Assembly (NCBI GenBank): GCA_951799445.1
Contig: OX637292.1
Coordinates: 10,419,296-10,483,295, forward strand
Reading direction: 5' to 3'
From: Pseudisothecium myosuroides
Lineage: Eukaryota; Streptophyta; Bryopsida; Hypnales; Lembophyllaceae
Length of the DNA: 64,000 bases
The notes under the pieces were generated by a model. That model was not told the DNA's origin and searched no databases. It saw only the letters and a program-made list of their open reading frames with translations. Shown one piece after another: positions 33,001 through 43,850 of this stretch. The translations under genes and the position numbers were made by a program. The stretch's first letter is position 1, and every line of letters starts with the position of its first letter.

Positions 33001-34554
33001 AAATAGATGCAACAATGCTAAAGGATATTTTGGTTGTGGATGCGCTAGTAAGGCATACATTCTTGTTGTTCTTAGCTCTTTATTACTTCCCAATCTCTTT
33101 GATTTGGATTTCTATCTTGTTAATAGGTTCATAGAAGGACGAGTTGTAATTCAAGAAGTTTTAAATTTTGATTATACAAAAGACCATCCAAGTGCTACGG
33201 TAAATCTTTTGCCTCAACAAATAATGGGCAAAGCAAAGGGATATTTTCCAGACAAAGAAGTGATGACTGCACATGCTTTTCCACCTTCCTATACATTTCA
33301 TATGATTGTTCATCTTACACTACCTGAGTCAAAATATAATCAAGAAATTGGAATCTTCCAGGTTTGTATTTTATTTTTGTTTATTAACATTAGAGTAATA
33401 AATTCATTTCATTATATGCATTTGAAAATTGACATATATTATAGATTTTAAAGAATTTATAGCATAGTTAAAATTATTGTTGTTCTAATGAACATATCAT
33501 ATGTATAAATCTTAAATGCCTATAAATAACATTCTTTAATGTTAAAATTTTAAATCATAATTCTTTCTAAATTGCAAGAAATAAATATCTATCAATTCAT
33601 ATTTTGCTATAATATTTGTCCTCAAGTTTGGTGAATTAAATGATTATTGATTGTTTGATTATTGATATAATTCTATTTTATCACATTTTTAACCAATAAA
33701 ATATATCATTTTTGAATCTAAATATAGATTTGTTTATTTTTTATATTAAAAAATTGTATTTATTTATTTTTTAAATGATATTAATGGAATATTTCAATAC
33801 ATTTTATTTTAAAAGTATATTGATTTGAAAGTACCAAATACAAAAAATCAATGTCTAGATTTCTATAGAGACTTTTTCGGCAAGAGGTCACTCTCTGAAT
33901 AAAGCTAGACGAGCAAGTATGCTAAGATATCATAGTTCACCTGTTAAATATATGAAAAGTATTATAATGGGAATACCAATAGTTTTGGGATTATGTCAAG
34001 AATCCCAAACACTTTCAATACAAATGATGAAATCACAAGAAGAGAATGAACACTCTCCTACAGCTACTGTTAATGTTGAAATTGAACCCAAAGTAGGCCA
34101 TTCAACAGGTTTGGGAGTGCCTGAGATTTATCATGCGGAACTTCAAGTCATTGCTTATAATCCATACATGAGAGAAATTGCCCGCAATTGGGTGTGGAAC
34201 TTGTATGTGTTTAGTGGGCTAGCTTTATTTATTTTTGAAGTATTATTGGTCTTGTGTTGTTGTCAAATAATATTTCCAAAAAAAGTTGCTTGTAAGAGAA
34301 AAAATGAAGAATTTTTACCCAAAAATAAGAAAATGATGTTTGAACGAGGACAAAAATTTGCACAAGCACCTAAAAGGTTGCATAGGGGGCACATTTATTA
34401 TTCAAAAAACCTTCCATTGGCTTTACCAAACGTATCCAGTGTACATAATCGTAGAAATACACTTAGTTGTAGTGAAGCCTCATTTGAAGAATTCAAAGTG
34501 ATAAGATTGACCAATAATTCTATACCAAAAACAAGTTGTGAGTTATCATTTTGA
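30019..34554 (+). CDS. Seipin with long N-terminal extension
   Basis: Exons 30019-31861, 32121-33361 and 33859-34554 join in consistent phase to give about 1259 aa. The C-terminal third is a seipin. A long hydrophobic stretch spans about 843-876, and a second (about 925-944, YILVVLSSLLLPNLFDL) leads into the lumenal core. The core includes LNFDYTKDHPSA, PPSYTFHMIVHLTLPES and QEIGIFQ, then exon 3 with MLRYHSSPVKYMKS and PEIYHAELQVIAY. The last membrane helix is at about 1141-1163. Seipins are ER proteins that organise lipid-droplet formation. Plant relatives (SEIPIN2/3 type) have N-terminal extensions, but about 840 residues is very long. The extension is Asn/Ser/Lys-rich and holds a C-x2-C...C-x2-C cluster (C47, C50, C66, C69). 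Coding sequence is strongly AT-rich. Exon 2 has a tandem acceptor 6 bp later, and another candidate at 32154. Confidence 0.88.
31862..32120 (+). other. Seipin intron 1
   Basis: A 259-bp AT-rich intron. The donor GTAAAT follows GAAG, and the acceptor TTTAG is at 32116-32120. Retention would give a 620-residue product without any seipin domain. Intron 2 (33362-33858, GTTTGT to TCTAG) splits the lumenal core after ...GIFQ. Confidence 0.7.
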
Positions 34555-36914
34555 AAGCATCTTTGTTTGTAAATGGAGGTTTGCATTGTATTTGATTTAT
34601 AAATGAATATAGAGGATAAGTGAAAATTTTCTACTTAATTTGTTGTAGTTTATTTGATTACATGAGAATCATTACTTAAACATTGAGAGGCTTATAAAGC
34701 TTTGTTATATGCACATAGTGTAGTTCGCATGCTAAATTCACTACAAACTGTATTAAAAAATGTGATTATTTTATTAATTTGAAATTGGATGCTACTATAT
34801 GTCTATGTCCTTCACTCCTCATATTTATTGAAAAAATTTGGGTGTGTACATGGTCCCCTCAAGCCCATGGGGTAAACATGTGCATGAGCCCTTCATTCCA
34901 TCTAATATTTATTGTAAAGGATTAGGCATGTGCCATACCCCTTTAACCCCTAAAGGACCAGAGGTTTTTGAGTATAGCTCTTGTATTCTTGACTAGCTCG
35001 TGTAACAAGCATAATTTCTCATTTGTGAAGAATAATTTTGATGATCACTACCGTTGAAATGATAGAAGACTTACATAGCTTTTCTATGGAAAAAAAATCA
35101 ACAAAATTGCACAATTTTTGAGAAAATGCCACCATTGACAAGATTGATGAAAGATGTTCAATTAGGCAATACTTTCTACATATGCTGAAATCCAAATGTT
35201 GAAATTGGAATGCTCAAAAGTGCTCCAAAAACTCTGATTTTTTTTTTCCAAAAGTACATATCATTATGGTATTCATGTGTAATTTTTTCAATTCATTTTG
35301 AAATGTGAAAAAAGAGATATGAGAATGTGAAGTGATAGCCCAACACACCTTCTCTATTTTCAAAAAAATTCACAAAAAATTTCACACTTGATCATTTCTT
35401 GATCAGATTGTACCAATGGATTCAACAGAAAAAATCATTTAGGATCTCTTTGTTGTTCACGGACTTTTAGTAAGGTTTACATTTTGTATTTTCTACAAAT
35501 GTAGTTGCAAAAGTCATGTGGTGGCCTTATGGTCCTTTATGGGTTAATAAATATGAAGTTTTGTACGAGGATTAGGCATATGCCTATTATCATCAAATGA
35601 ATAAAGATGCAATTCAAAGAAATCAAGGAATTTTGAATCCAATCTGATTGAAAATCATTTAAAATATGTAATTTTTTTAATGTACCTTTTAGCCAATCCA
35701 TGTGCACTTTTAACAAGACTAATGTTTAAGTTACACACTATAATTCATTTTGATATTTTTTTTTAAATTTGATTATCTATTATCTTGCACAGGTTAGGTA
35801 ATTTGATTATTAAATGCCAAGAAGGACAATGAGAGAGGAGTAATGTAATTGCACTTGATCCACAAAACCCACATATAGAGATTCTTGTTAAAGATATAGT
35901 TTGAATTGGGCAGATTTTGGATAGCCCTATATTTTGCTCATTGAAAATTGAAGTTTATTCATATGACATTTTAAAAATGTATACTAAGAGAATTTAGAAT
36001 TTTCTTTTGACTTCCAAAAAGATTGAACAAACAATCAGATTATTCAATAATAAGAACTCAATTGTCTATTTATTCCAGTTTAGTTGTTATTACCTTACTA
36101 ATAATGTTGGAATTGAACTTCATCTTTATCTAGAGTATTGATCACAAGTAAATACATAATCATTATATTTCAACATCACCAAGCTCATCCTCAAAATTGT
36201 TCATATCATTATTAATCTTGTAAGAAATGAGCCTCTGATATAGTCAAACCTCAAAATTCTTCATTATTTGTTCTTTTTTCTAACACACTATATAGAAATG
36301 AAGTTTTTGATTTTGAAGAACAGCAAGAGAATTTGTTGCTTCGGCTACAGAGATGAAATCACATGAAGTTTTCCAGTGGAATAGAAACTAGACTTCATTT
36401 TCTTACTTTGCACAAAATCAAAAAACCAAAATTGCTAGAGTACACTACATGGATATCCCATTTTCTAAACAACACCCCACATAAAAGTATGAAACAATAT
36501 AACTTGAAACAAACTAATATGACTTGGACTTACCTCAATTTCTGTAAATAAACAATTAACAAAGGTGTACAAGACTGTATGACCAAAACTTCTGGCCACA
36601 TTTTGCTTTTGCAACTTTGCAGGGTGAACATGAAAATCTTGCAGTCACAATCTCCATGTCGACTAGGTCCAGGAGTCGTCACTTTGTCACCCTAAACCCT
36701 AAAACCAGGCAGAAGGAAGTACTAAATTCTAAAATTGTCTACAAAACTGCAATCGTTCAGCATCACGATAATTGGAAATGAAGGGATGAAGTTAATCTCT
36801 CACATGGACAAAACTCTTTTCTGGTCTATGGCACTCCTGATTTTTGAGATTGTCGATTGTTTCAAATGCCAATATAAGCAAATAAGGAGTCTAAGACAAC
36901 ATACGTCTTTCAAT
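34555..36914. other. Intergenic with TTAA element; 3' flank of RPA-like gene
   Basis: No gene is supportable on either strand. It contains the TTAA-flanked element 34947-35543. The portion after about 36.3 kb is probably the 3' UTR of the minus-strand gene. Confidence 0.5.
34947..35543. mobile_element. TTAA-flanked CCCCTAAAGGACC element
   Basis: A 597-bp element between TTAA at 34943-34946 and 35544-35547. Left end CCCCTAAAGGACC, right end GGTCCTTTATGGG. Internal sequence differs in length from the 933-bp copy at 42122, indicating deletion derivatives. Confidence 0.8.
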
Positions 36915-38498
36915 CTAGAACCGACCAGATGCATAGAGTTGAGGCAGAATAGCCATGACTGGTTGGAATGAGCTCGAAAGTGGGACAATTGAAACTGCTC
37001 GGAAGTGCTGCCCATAGCCGCCCTTTGGAGGTCGCAACACTAATGACAGCATCTCACCTTCTAGCACCTTGCTTGCCTTCTCCACTGCGTCGAATAGACA
37101 AACATAGTTACTTGGTGAACACGTACATATGCAAACAACGAGAGAGAATTGCCAACCCCTCAGCTTCACACGATTCGGCACCTCGCCTAGTATTCTAATC
37201 TCATAACCCCCAAATCTCCTCGTAGCCTCTTATAATAGATGCCAACAGTCAAATGAAGATAATATACACCAACTAATAACGACAACAATAATTGCAGTTT
37301 CTGAATGCATTCTCGCTAACCTGCGGAGACATTCTGTGAGAGGAACCGAAGAAAATCGTCAGCAGAGCAGCCGAACAGAATCCTCGCTGCTCGATCAAAA
37401 ACCACCACCACGATGGCGCATTGGTCTGTTACAATTGACATCTGCAAGAGAAAATATGTACATTACTTCAAAGAGAACTTCCCGAGCTAGTTGCAGGGCA
37501 AGGAAGTCAGGTAATTATAAGGAATTCCTTACTCAGCAAATAAACTGCAGATGGTTTAGTACAAGTTGAGGGATTCAATTTACCAGCAATCTGTACAAGT
37601 GCTTGGTTATTGGTGAAGCTGGATTTCGTGGCCGCCTTCTGCATCTCGCACAAGGGTGAACATTCCGATCATGGCCACTGATTTCCGCTGGTAATACTTG
37701 TTCACAAGACCCACATACTCTGTAACTGCCGAGAAAAACTTGTGGTCAATTTTCCGTGCAACAAACTTGCATTGGCATCATTAGTGCAGTTGCAAAGATA
37801 ATCAAACGGCGCACTGTGAGGTCTTCCACAACTCAAAACGTCTACGATTACTCTTAATAAATAGCTGCATGGAGGGCTAAAATAAAAATTCAGCATCACA
37901 AAGAAATATCCATACCAATATGAGAGTAAGGTAGAGGTATCTAATTACGACAAGTCCCTAAATGCAATACCCTAAAATCTTGCGCGATGAGTTCATATTG
38001 ATTTTGAGAATGCAGACCACCTTAGCATCAGAACTTGTGTTGGTTTTAGGTCAGGGACAGGTACAATTTTGAAAAAAATATTTGAATTTTGCATATGGTA
38101 TCCAAATAACACATTCTTTGGCATTATAATCCTCTTTCATTTTCTTACAATAATATACAAAATTTCATCGTTCTAATGATAGTGAACCTGCCCTCAGCGC
38201 TTCATTTAGGTGGTTACCTTGTATGATACCAAATCTGAAATTGAAGGATACAGATTGATTCCGATATTCAAGAAAACGAGCTCAATTAGATAAAACAAAA
38301 CAGAGACCGTAAACAAAGAAAGATCGAACGATCTACAAATATTCACACTTCAAAACCTAAGGTGAAATGCCTAAACATGAGAATCGCACACTTCGAAGAC
38401 AAAACTCCAAGAACTGCACGAAGAAGAAGGTGACCATACCAAATCGAGGAAGGATCAAAAGCAACAATGGAGCAGAGAGGTACATGAATGTCCGCCAT
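36915..38498 (-). CDS. Zinc-ribbon/OB-fold protein, RPA70 C-domain-like
   Basis: Four short exons on the minus strand, 38498-38440, 37725-37584, 37441-37321 and 37084-36915, all with GT/AG borders and matching phases, give 163 aa. The chain runs MADIHVPLCS..., then a zinc ribbon C24-x2-C27...C45-x2-C48 (YRVCGSCEQ; HPCARCRR), then KHLYRLL. An OB-fold strand pattern follows with VVVVFDRAARILFGCSADDF (about 78-97) and a helix-strand end KVLEGEMLSLVL...FQPVMAILPQLY. The C-x2-C pairs with FD..A..LFG.SAD are the signature of the C-terminal DNA-binding domain of the large RPA subunit. I recall short plant proteins with this architecture. Role is probably single-stranded nucleic-acid binding. An in-frame upstream ATG at 38609 could add 37 residues. 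A promoter telo-box (AAACCCTAAAAAACCCT) lies near 38827-38843. Confidence 0.8.
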
Positions 38499-38995
38499 TG
38501 CTGCTCCGCTTCTCTGCTTCAACCCCTTATTATAATGGAAGACAATCTCGAACCCAGTGAAGCCTGGAAACCTCCATCGCTCATTCACGTATCCGAATTC
38601 TGAGGACACCTCCGAACAGCTGATGGCAAAAAAAATTATTATCGTAATCTCGCACGATAGAGCAAATCATAAAAAAAACTGCGAGCCTCGAGGCACCGCA
38701 CCAATCGAAATTATTCCTCACTCGGTACTTCAAGGAAAGTGCGATGCAATCAGCCCTCTGAAACAACGCCTATCCTGAATTTCAATTTTACCGCAAAATC
38801 CACGACACAAACCAAACATGCCACCTTAAACCCTAAAAAACCCTGCTTAAAACCGTCATCCTCACTCTGAGTACATCTCCAAAATCAATATGTACGTATC
38901 CTGAAGAAACGATTTTAGAACGTCTACTAAAAAAAACTTTGACCCTTCATCACTTTTGCATTGGGTATCCCAATGTTGCGTTCTTTGGCACCAAA

Positions 38996-39275
38996 ATGAC
39001 AATGCCTAAAATTGCACAAATAAGCAATTCAGCATGGTTCCCATTGTTATATTGAAAACCTTCTTGCGTGAGGTCTTGTTGGTAGTCAAAAGGAAATTGT
39101 AGATTTTCTTAGGATGCATTTTTTGGACACTGTTTGAATAAACTACAAATTTCCAAATTGTTGAAAATAGGATTTAGGACAAGCAATCATAAACTCTTAT
39201 GAATAGAGAGGAAGTACATTTTAGGCAAGAATCTAGACTGTGTGATTTTAGAAAACAATCGAAATTAGGAGTAGT
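38996..39275 (+). repeat. Dispersed repeat family D, copy 2
   Basis: Aligns block by block with 17590-17860. Weaker related sequence occurs at about 49354-49450. Confidence 0.65.
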
Positions 39276-39545
39276 TACCTTATATTATAGCAAAATTTAT
39301 GGACGTCTTAGCGGCTTGCAATCTTGAGCATCAATCCACATGGACTATTCTACATTGCAGTGTACTAATAATGACATCTAGTTTTATCTTTATTATAATA
39401 ATAATGATATTTAGTGTTATGTTACATTTATTGTCACTTACCGTAATAAAGTAGGAGGTTCTAAAACTATCTCGTCTCTAAAAATATTCTCTAATGAAGA
39501 GGTACATATTGCTTTTTTCATAAAGAGTAAAAATTTATAGCAATT

Positions 39546-39682
39546 CACTATAAGAAACCCCCGTTTTAGATGACGAACCCTAGTTTTTATGACGGATTTT
39601 AGGTGATGTCAATGTTGACAACCCAAAATTTTTATGTCAACAAAAATGTACAACATAACATTAATATTGACAATCCAATGTT
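39546..39682 (+). mobile_element. Half copy of CACTA-type foldback MITE
   Basis: Starts CACTATAAGAAACCCCCG and follows the left arm of the element at 21833 to the centre of its palindrome, then stops. The missing right arm suggests truncation at the hairpin apex. Confidence 0.8.
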
Positions 39683-41183
39683 TTGAAGATTCTTGTATTA
39701 GTTCTTTAACATTTGTACAATATGGATTATGAAGATTTTGCTTTGCAAATATTCTATAATTCAAAGGGTATAGGTAGGTCTAGCCTCAAAAAGTAACTTT
39801 TTCAGTTCAAAAAATGACCTTTCAAAAACAACTTGAATAAAGAAATCAAACAAAAATCTTCAAAAATCACTATAATTAGAATTTAGCATTTTGAACTTAT
39901 AGAATATAAATTCTTGTAAAAATCATAAGTATTCAATCTACAATTGATTTTAAAAGGAATTTTCAATTTTTGGCTTCAAATTTTATTGTAAAAATATTGC
40001 TTTGTATATTTGTTGATCTAACTGTATGGATGTGATCTATAAATCATATTTTATAACTATTGTTTGAGAGTCATCATTAAAATTCTAAGCTACATTTTAC
40101 AATAGATCTTTACAATTTTAGAAATCTGGACAACCTCCGATCCTTTAGGGAATAAAAAAAAATCGGAATATTAAATTTATATACCAATCATTCTTGTTTT
40201 GAGTAAGTTGTTGAAATATGACATGTGCAATAGCACTATATTTTATGACAAAGCTTTTAAATATACTTTAATAATCTTTTTGTGTCCAATTGCCCTTTTT
40301 GCTTGGCCTATCTCCATTGGAAAAAGTAGCACCTTTAATGGTTCATTGGTTTGTGGGAAAAACTGGACGACATTTATTTTTGATCGATGGAGATGTCAAT
40401 CAACTTCCTTTGCTTCGACAAATGGTGACTGATTGCAATGAAGGAAAATTTATATTTGTGTTTTAAGCTTATTTGTTTTTGTTTTCTAATTTATTTAATG
40501 CTATTATTTTAGAAGAATTATTATCCCTTTAGTAAGTATCTCCTTAATCTTCCATAGTTGGTGAAGTATGTATTGTGGTTTGGCCTTGTAGATCAGCCTT
40601 GCATGCTTTTAGGCGAAGAACATTATATGCCAATGTTATGTATGATTGTATCCTATTCCTTATATGATTTTGACAATAGTAAATCATATATTTTAAAAGT
40701 TTATTATATATGAAAATAATATTTTTGGAATTTTTGGAAATTTTTTTTTTTTCATTGCCATTTAGATAGTTGTTCACATGAAATATATAGCTCTATCAAA
40801 ATGAACACATTTCATGAACAATTGAAGAAAATGTTTTGTATGATCAATTAGCTATTGGACTCAAGTATTTTAGTTGTAAAGTTGAATTAATCCTTTAACC
40901 ATATACATTCAAAAGACATGGTAGGATGGCAAACATCATCTGTGAGAAGAGCTTCAGAAATGCCTAAGGTATTCAAATGCCATCGGATTTTTTTCCATTT
41001 TAATTCATGTATGTAATACAATTTCATCTCTTATAAAATGATAAATATAAAAAATACACAATAAATCCTTTTTTAATACAAAAAATATTTAAAAAAATTA
41101 TGGACATTTCTAGTATATTTGATAATGCCTTTTAAAGTCAAGGTGTTTGTGAGTCTTTACACTTAAATTTACTAGAGGTTGAA

Positions 41184-41208
41184 TACACACACACACACAC
41201 ACACACAA
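41184..41208. repeat. (AC)12 microsatellite
   Basis: A short AC dinucleotide run inside an intron of the DUF676 pseudogene. Confidence 0.9.
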
Positions 41209-42121
41209 ATCAAGAGTCATCTATAAATTCATGATGACCGGATTCAAATATGTAAAAAATTGTTTTATGGTTATAATCAATTTTCAATTATGTTTTCTAA
41301 CATGATCTTTTTATAAGAATAAAGTTCTTTTGAGTGATTTATGATTAGATTAAACACTCGCCAATTTCTCCAAACTATCCACACATTATACAAGATGAAG
41401 AACTTCCTCGATGTTTGATACATCCAACGTTACTTACTTCTAACCATCTTCAAGATGGTAGATGTATCAATGATAACTTTAGCATCTTTGAAGGTTAAAC
41501 TCCATTCAAACATGAATATAAATTTAATTTCTTGTAATATTTAATGAATATTGAGTGAAAAAATGATTTTAAAATATTTATCGAAAAAAATATAATAAAA
41601 AAGACTAAATTAAAACTTATTATTCTATATTTAAATTTTCATTATCATTTAAAAATTTATATTCATTTACTCAATTTATTTTTTATTATTAATATTTCAA
41701 TTAAATATAGAAGAAATGACTAGCGGACTTCAACAAGTTTCATGGCGGCAAGTTGATGTCAACTTTGTTGGAGCTATTTCTTGATTTGTGGCGCACAATA
41801 CTATTCAAGTAAGATAAAACATTGAGTTAAAAAAATATCAACTATTAAGATCATAACTATTTCATATCATTAGTAAATAGACAAAGTGTATTACAAAAAT
41901 CTAAACAACACTGCTATGTATTGCATAAAATTTCAATTATATATAACAATAATGGAAAGAAAATAAAAATTCAATGATTATTATTAAAGCTACTAAAATA
42001 ATAAGACTTGCTACTTATTCATATTCTAAGTTCAAGGTCCAAGTACATCATTCAAAATGATCTACACATTAGAGATTTTGTTACTAAAATATTGAAATAC
42101 CCTCTATTTTATTCACATTAA

Positions 42122-43054
42122 CCCCTAAAGGACCATTGTCCCTATGGGGGACAAATGCGTTTTCGGGCAGGTACCTACGGGCTGAAATTTTCTCCTGATT
42201 TTTTGAAACTTTTTTTGGAGGTAGAAAAACTGATTAGCTTCAAGGGAATATAATTTTTTTCACAATCGGTGCCCGGGAAAAAAAGTTATGACCATATAAG
42301 CTCAAAACAGGCTTCGGGGGGCAGCTCAGGCAGCAAAAAAAAAAGGGACAAAAATTTGAATTTTTTTTCTTAATATTTTTTTTCTCATAGATTATATTTT
42401 TGGCTTTCCGGAAAGCTTTGATTCATTTCATTTGGATATGTTATGAGAAAGTTATGGACATTCTTGTTTTTCGGGCAGTTAAAGCATCTTCTTGAAAAAA
42501 ATAACTTTGGGATTCATTTCTGAATGCAATTTTTCAAATTTTTCAAATTTTTTTTTTGGGATGGTCTGATTTACTTGTTAGAACAATCTCACCATTGGGA
42601 TTAGTGCATTTTAATTCCATCTAAAATATATGAATGTTTTAGATTTTCCTTCTATCTTGTACCTACATCTACTTCACAATTTTTTTAAGAATGATAATTA
42701 AGTTTTTTTTTAATATTATTTTTTTTCTAGACTCTCAACTCAATTCTCCACTATATAAAATAAAAGCTCAAAACTCTGTAGTGCAAAAATTTTAAGTTAA
42801 AAATGTTTAAAGTCAAAAAATCTAGTCCCGCAATGTGCTGAAAAACTTGTTTTTTTCACTTTAAATGCAAATATCTTGCAATCTGTGCGGTCAAAAATTC
42901 TAAAAAAAATTCCACACATTCTTATACTAGTTAGGTGTAAGATCCTACAGTTGGATGTGAAAAAAAAACATTTTTCAAATTTTTTTACTCTTTGCTATAG
43001 AAATGGCAGTTTTCAGTGTTTTTTGGCAGAAAAAAGGCCTCGGTCCTTCAGGGG
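42122..43054. mobile_element. TTAA-flanked CCCCTAAAGGACC element, reference copy
   Basis: A 933-bp element between TTAA at 42118-42121 and 43055-43058. Left end CCCCTAAAGGACC; right end GGTCCTTCAGGGG. Near the right end is the block GAAATGGCAGTTTTCAGTG then AAAAAAGGCC, shared by most copies. No coding capacity. It lies in the last intron of the DUF676 pseudogene. Confidence 0.88.
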
Positions 43055-43569
43055 TTAATATAATTTTTTTTTTAGTCTTAGTATTCATTTATGACATTTA
43101 ATAGTACTTCTGAAAATATATAATGTACAAAAAAATGGACATCTTTAGAAGTTTAAGGATTTTTTTTTAAATGATTAAAATGTATTAAAAAAACAACTAA
43201 TCATAAATATTCAAGGTTTTAATATATATTGGATTATTTTTAAATATTTTTATTCTATATAAAATAAATTTAATGTCTTTATATTGTTTTTTTGTTGTAG
43301 ATTAAAACAACTACTTTTCATAGTGAAGGAGCAGATGTTATTTACCACATTCTAGATAACCACTTTTGACCATTTATATGCATTTTGGAATTTATAGATG
43401 TACTTTTGAAATAATAAAACAAACAATATTTTTACAGATTAACCCCTAAAGGACCGGACTGCGTTTTTTGGCCGTATAGAAATTTTGGGCAGGTCCGTGT
43501 GATTAGAGATTTCCATATTTTAAGCTGAAATTTTAATAGAAGGTGGGCGTGAGGAATATCTTTCATATG

Positions 43570-43768
43570 TGTTGAGATAAGATAACGATCCCAGTTAACT
43601 TAGGTTAAGTGAGACTTAGGATAAGGTAAAAGTAGATCTCACTACTAGTGACACTACTAGTGATACCTCCTATATATGTATGATCATGTAACCCTAATGT
43701 TGATTACTTTGAGAACTTCTTATTGCATTATATATTTTTTGTGTCTATGCTCTACTTCCTTCGCAACA
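43570..43768 (+). repeat. 5' LTR of Copia element
   Basis: 199 bp, with a direct internal duplication (ACTACTAGTGAC) absent from the 3' LTR. It contains a TATATATG motif near 43672 that may be part of the promoter. Confidence 0.92.
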
Positions 43769-43850
43769 TGTTATCAACACAATTTGTCTCTTGTTTTGCT
43801 ATTCTCTTTTTCTATTTTCTTTTCCACTATTGTCTTTAGCTACGATAGCT

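Larger units (their letters stand above)
38610..40286. other. Promoter of RPA-like gene, then AT-rich repeats
   Basis: From 38610 to about 38900 is GC-richer promoter DNA of the minus-strand gene. After that come a dispersed repeat (38996-39275) and half of a CACTA-type foldback (39546-39682). I could not find 5' exons of the DUF676 gene here. Confidence 0.5.
40287..43369 (+). pseudogene. DUF676 putative serine esterase, 5'-truncated, decayed
   Basis: Six exon-like blocks in order encode the C-terminal half of a plant DUF676 (ROG1/YOR059C-like) lipase-type protein. They lie at 40287-40453 (includes EKVAPLMVHWFVGKTGRHLF), 40592-40647 (FRRRTLYANVMYD), 40916-40968 (MVGWQTSSVRRASEMPK), 41349-41493 (NYPHIIQDEELPR), 41711-41808 (EEMTSGLQQVSW) and 43301-43369. 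Phases match at the last four junctions and borders are GT/AG. Breaks: an in-frame TGA at 41782-41784, no usable acceptor before the first block, and a first donor reading AT instead of GT. The catalytic GHSLGG-containing 5' half is absent from the window upstream. The last intron (about 1.5 kb) contains a TTAA-flanked element. It is AT-rich like the seipin gene. A recoded or unusually spliced live gene cannot be excluded without RNA. Confidence 0.75.

Noticed and set aside
37702..38609. Minus-strand 65-aa and 88-aa frames as separate proteins
   Set aside because: The first is intron read-through. Part of the second is exon 1 of the RPA-like gene continued into its intron.
40199..40432. 77-aa frame starting MSKLLKYDMC
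   Set aside because: It overlaps the first DUF676 exon remnant in a different phase. The conserved residues are in the other frame.
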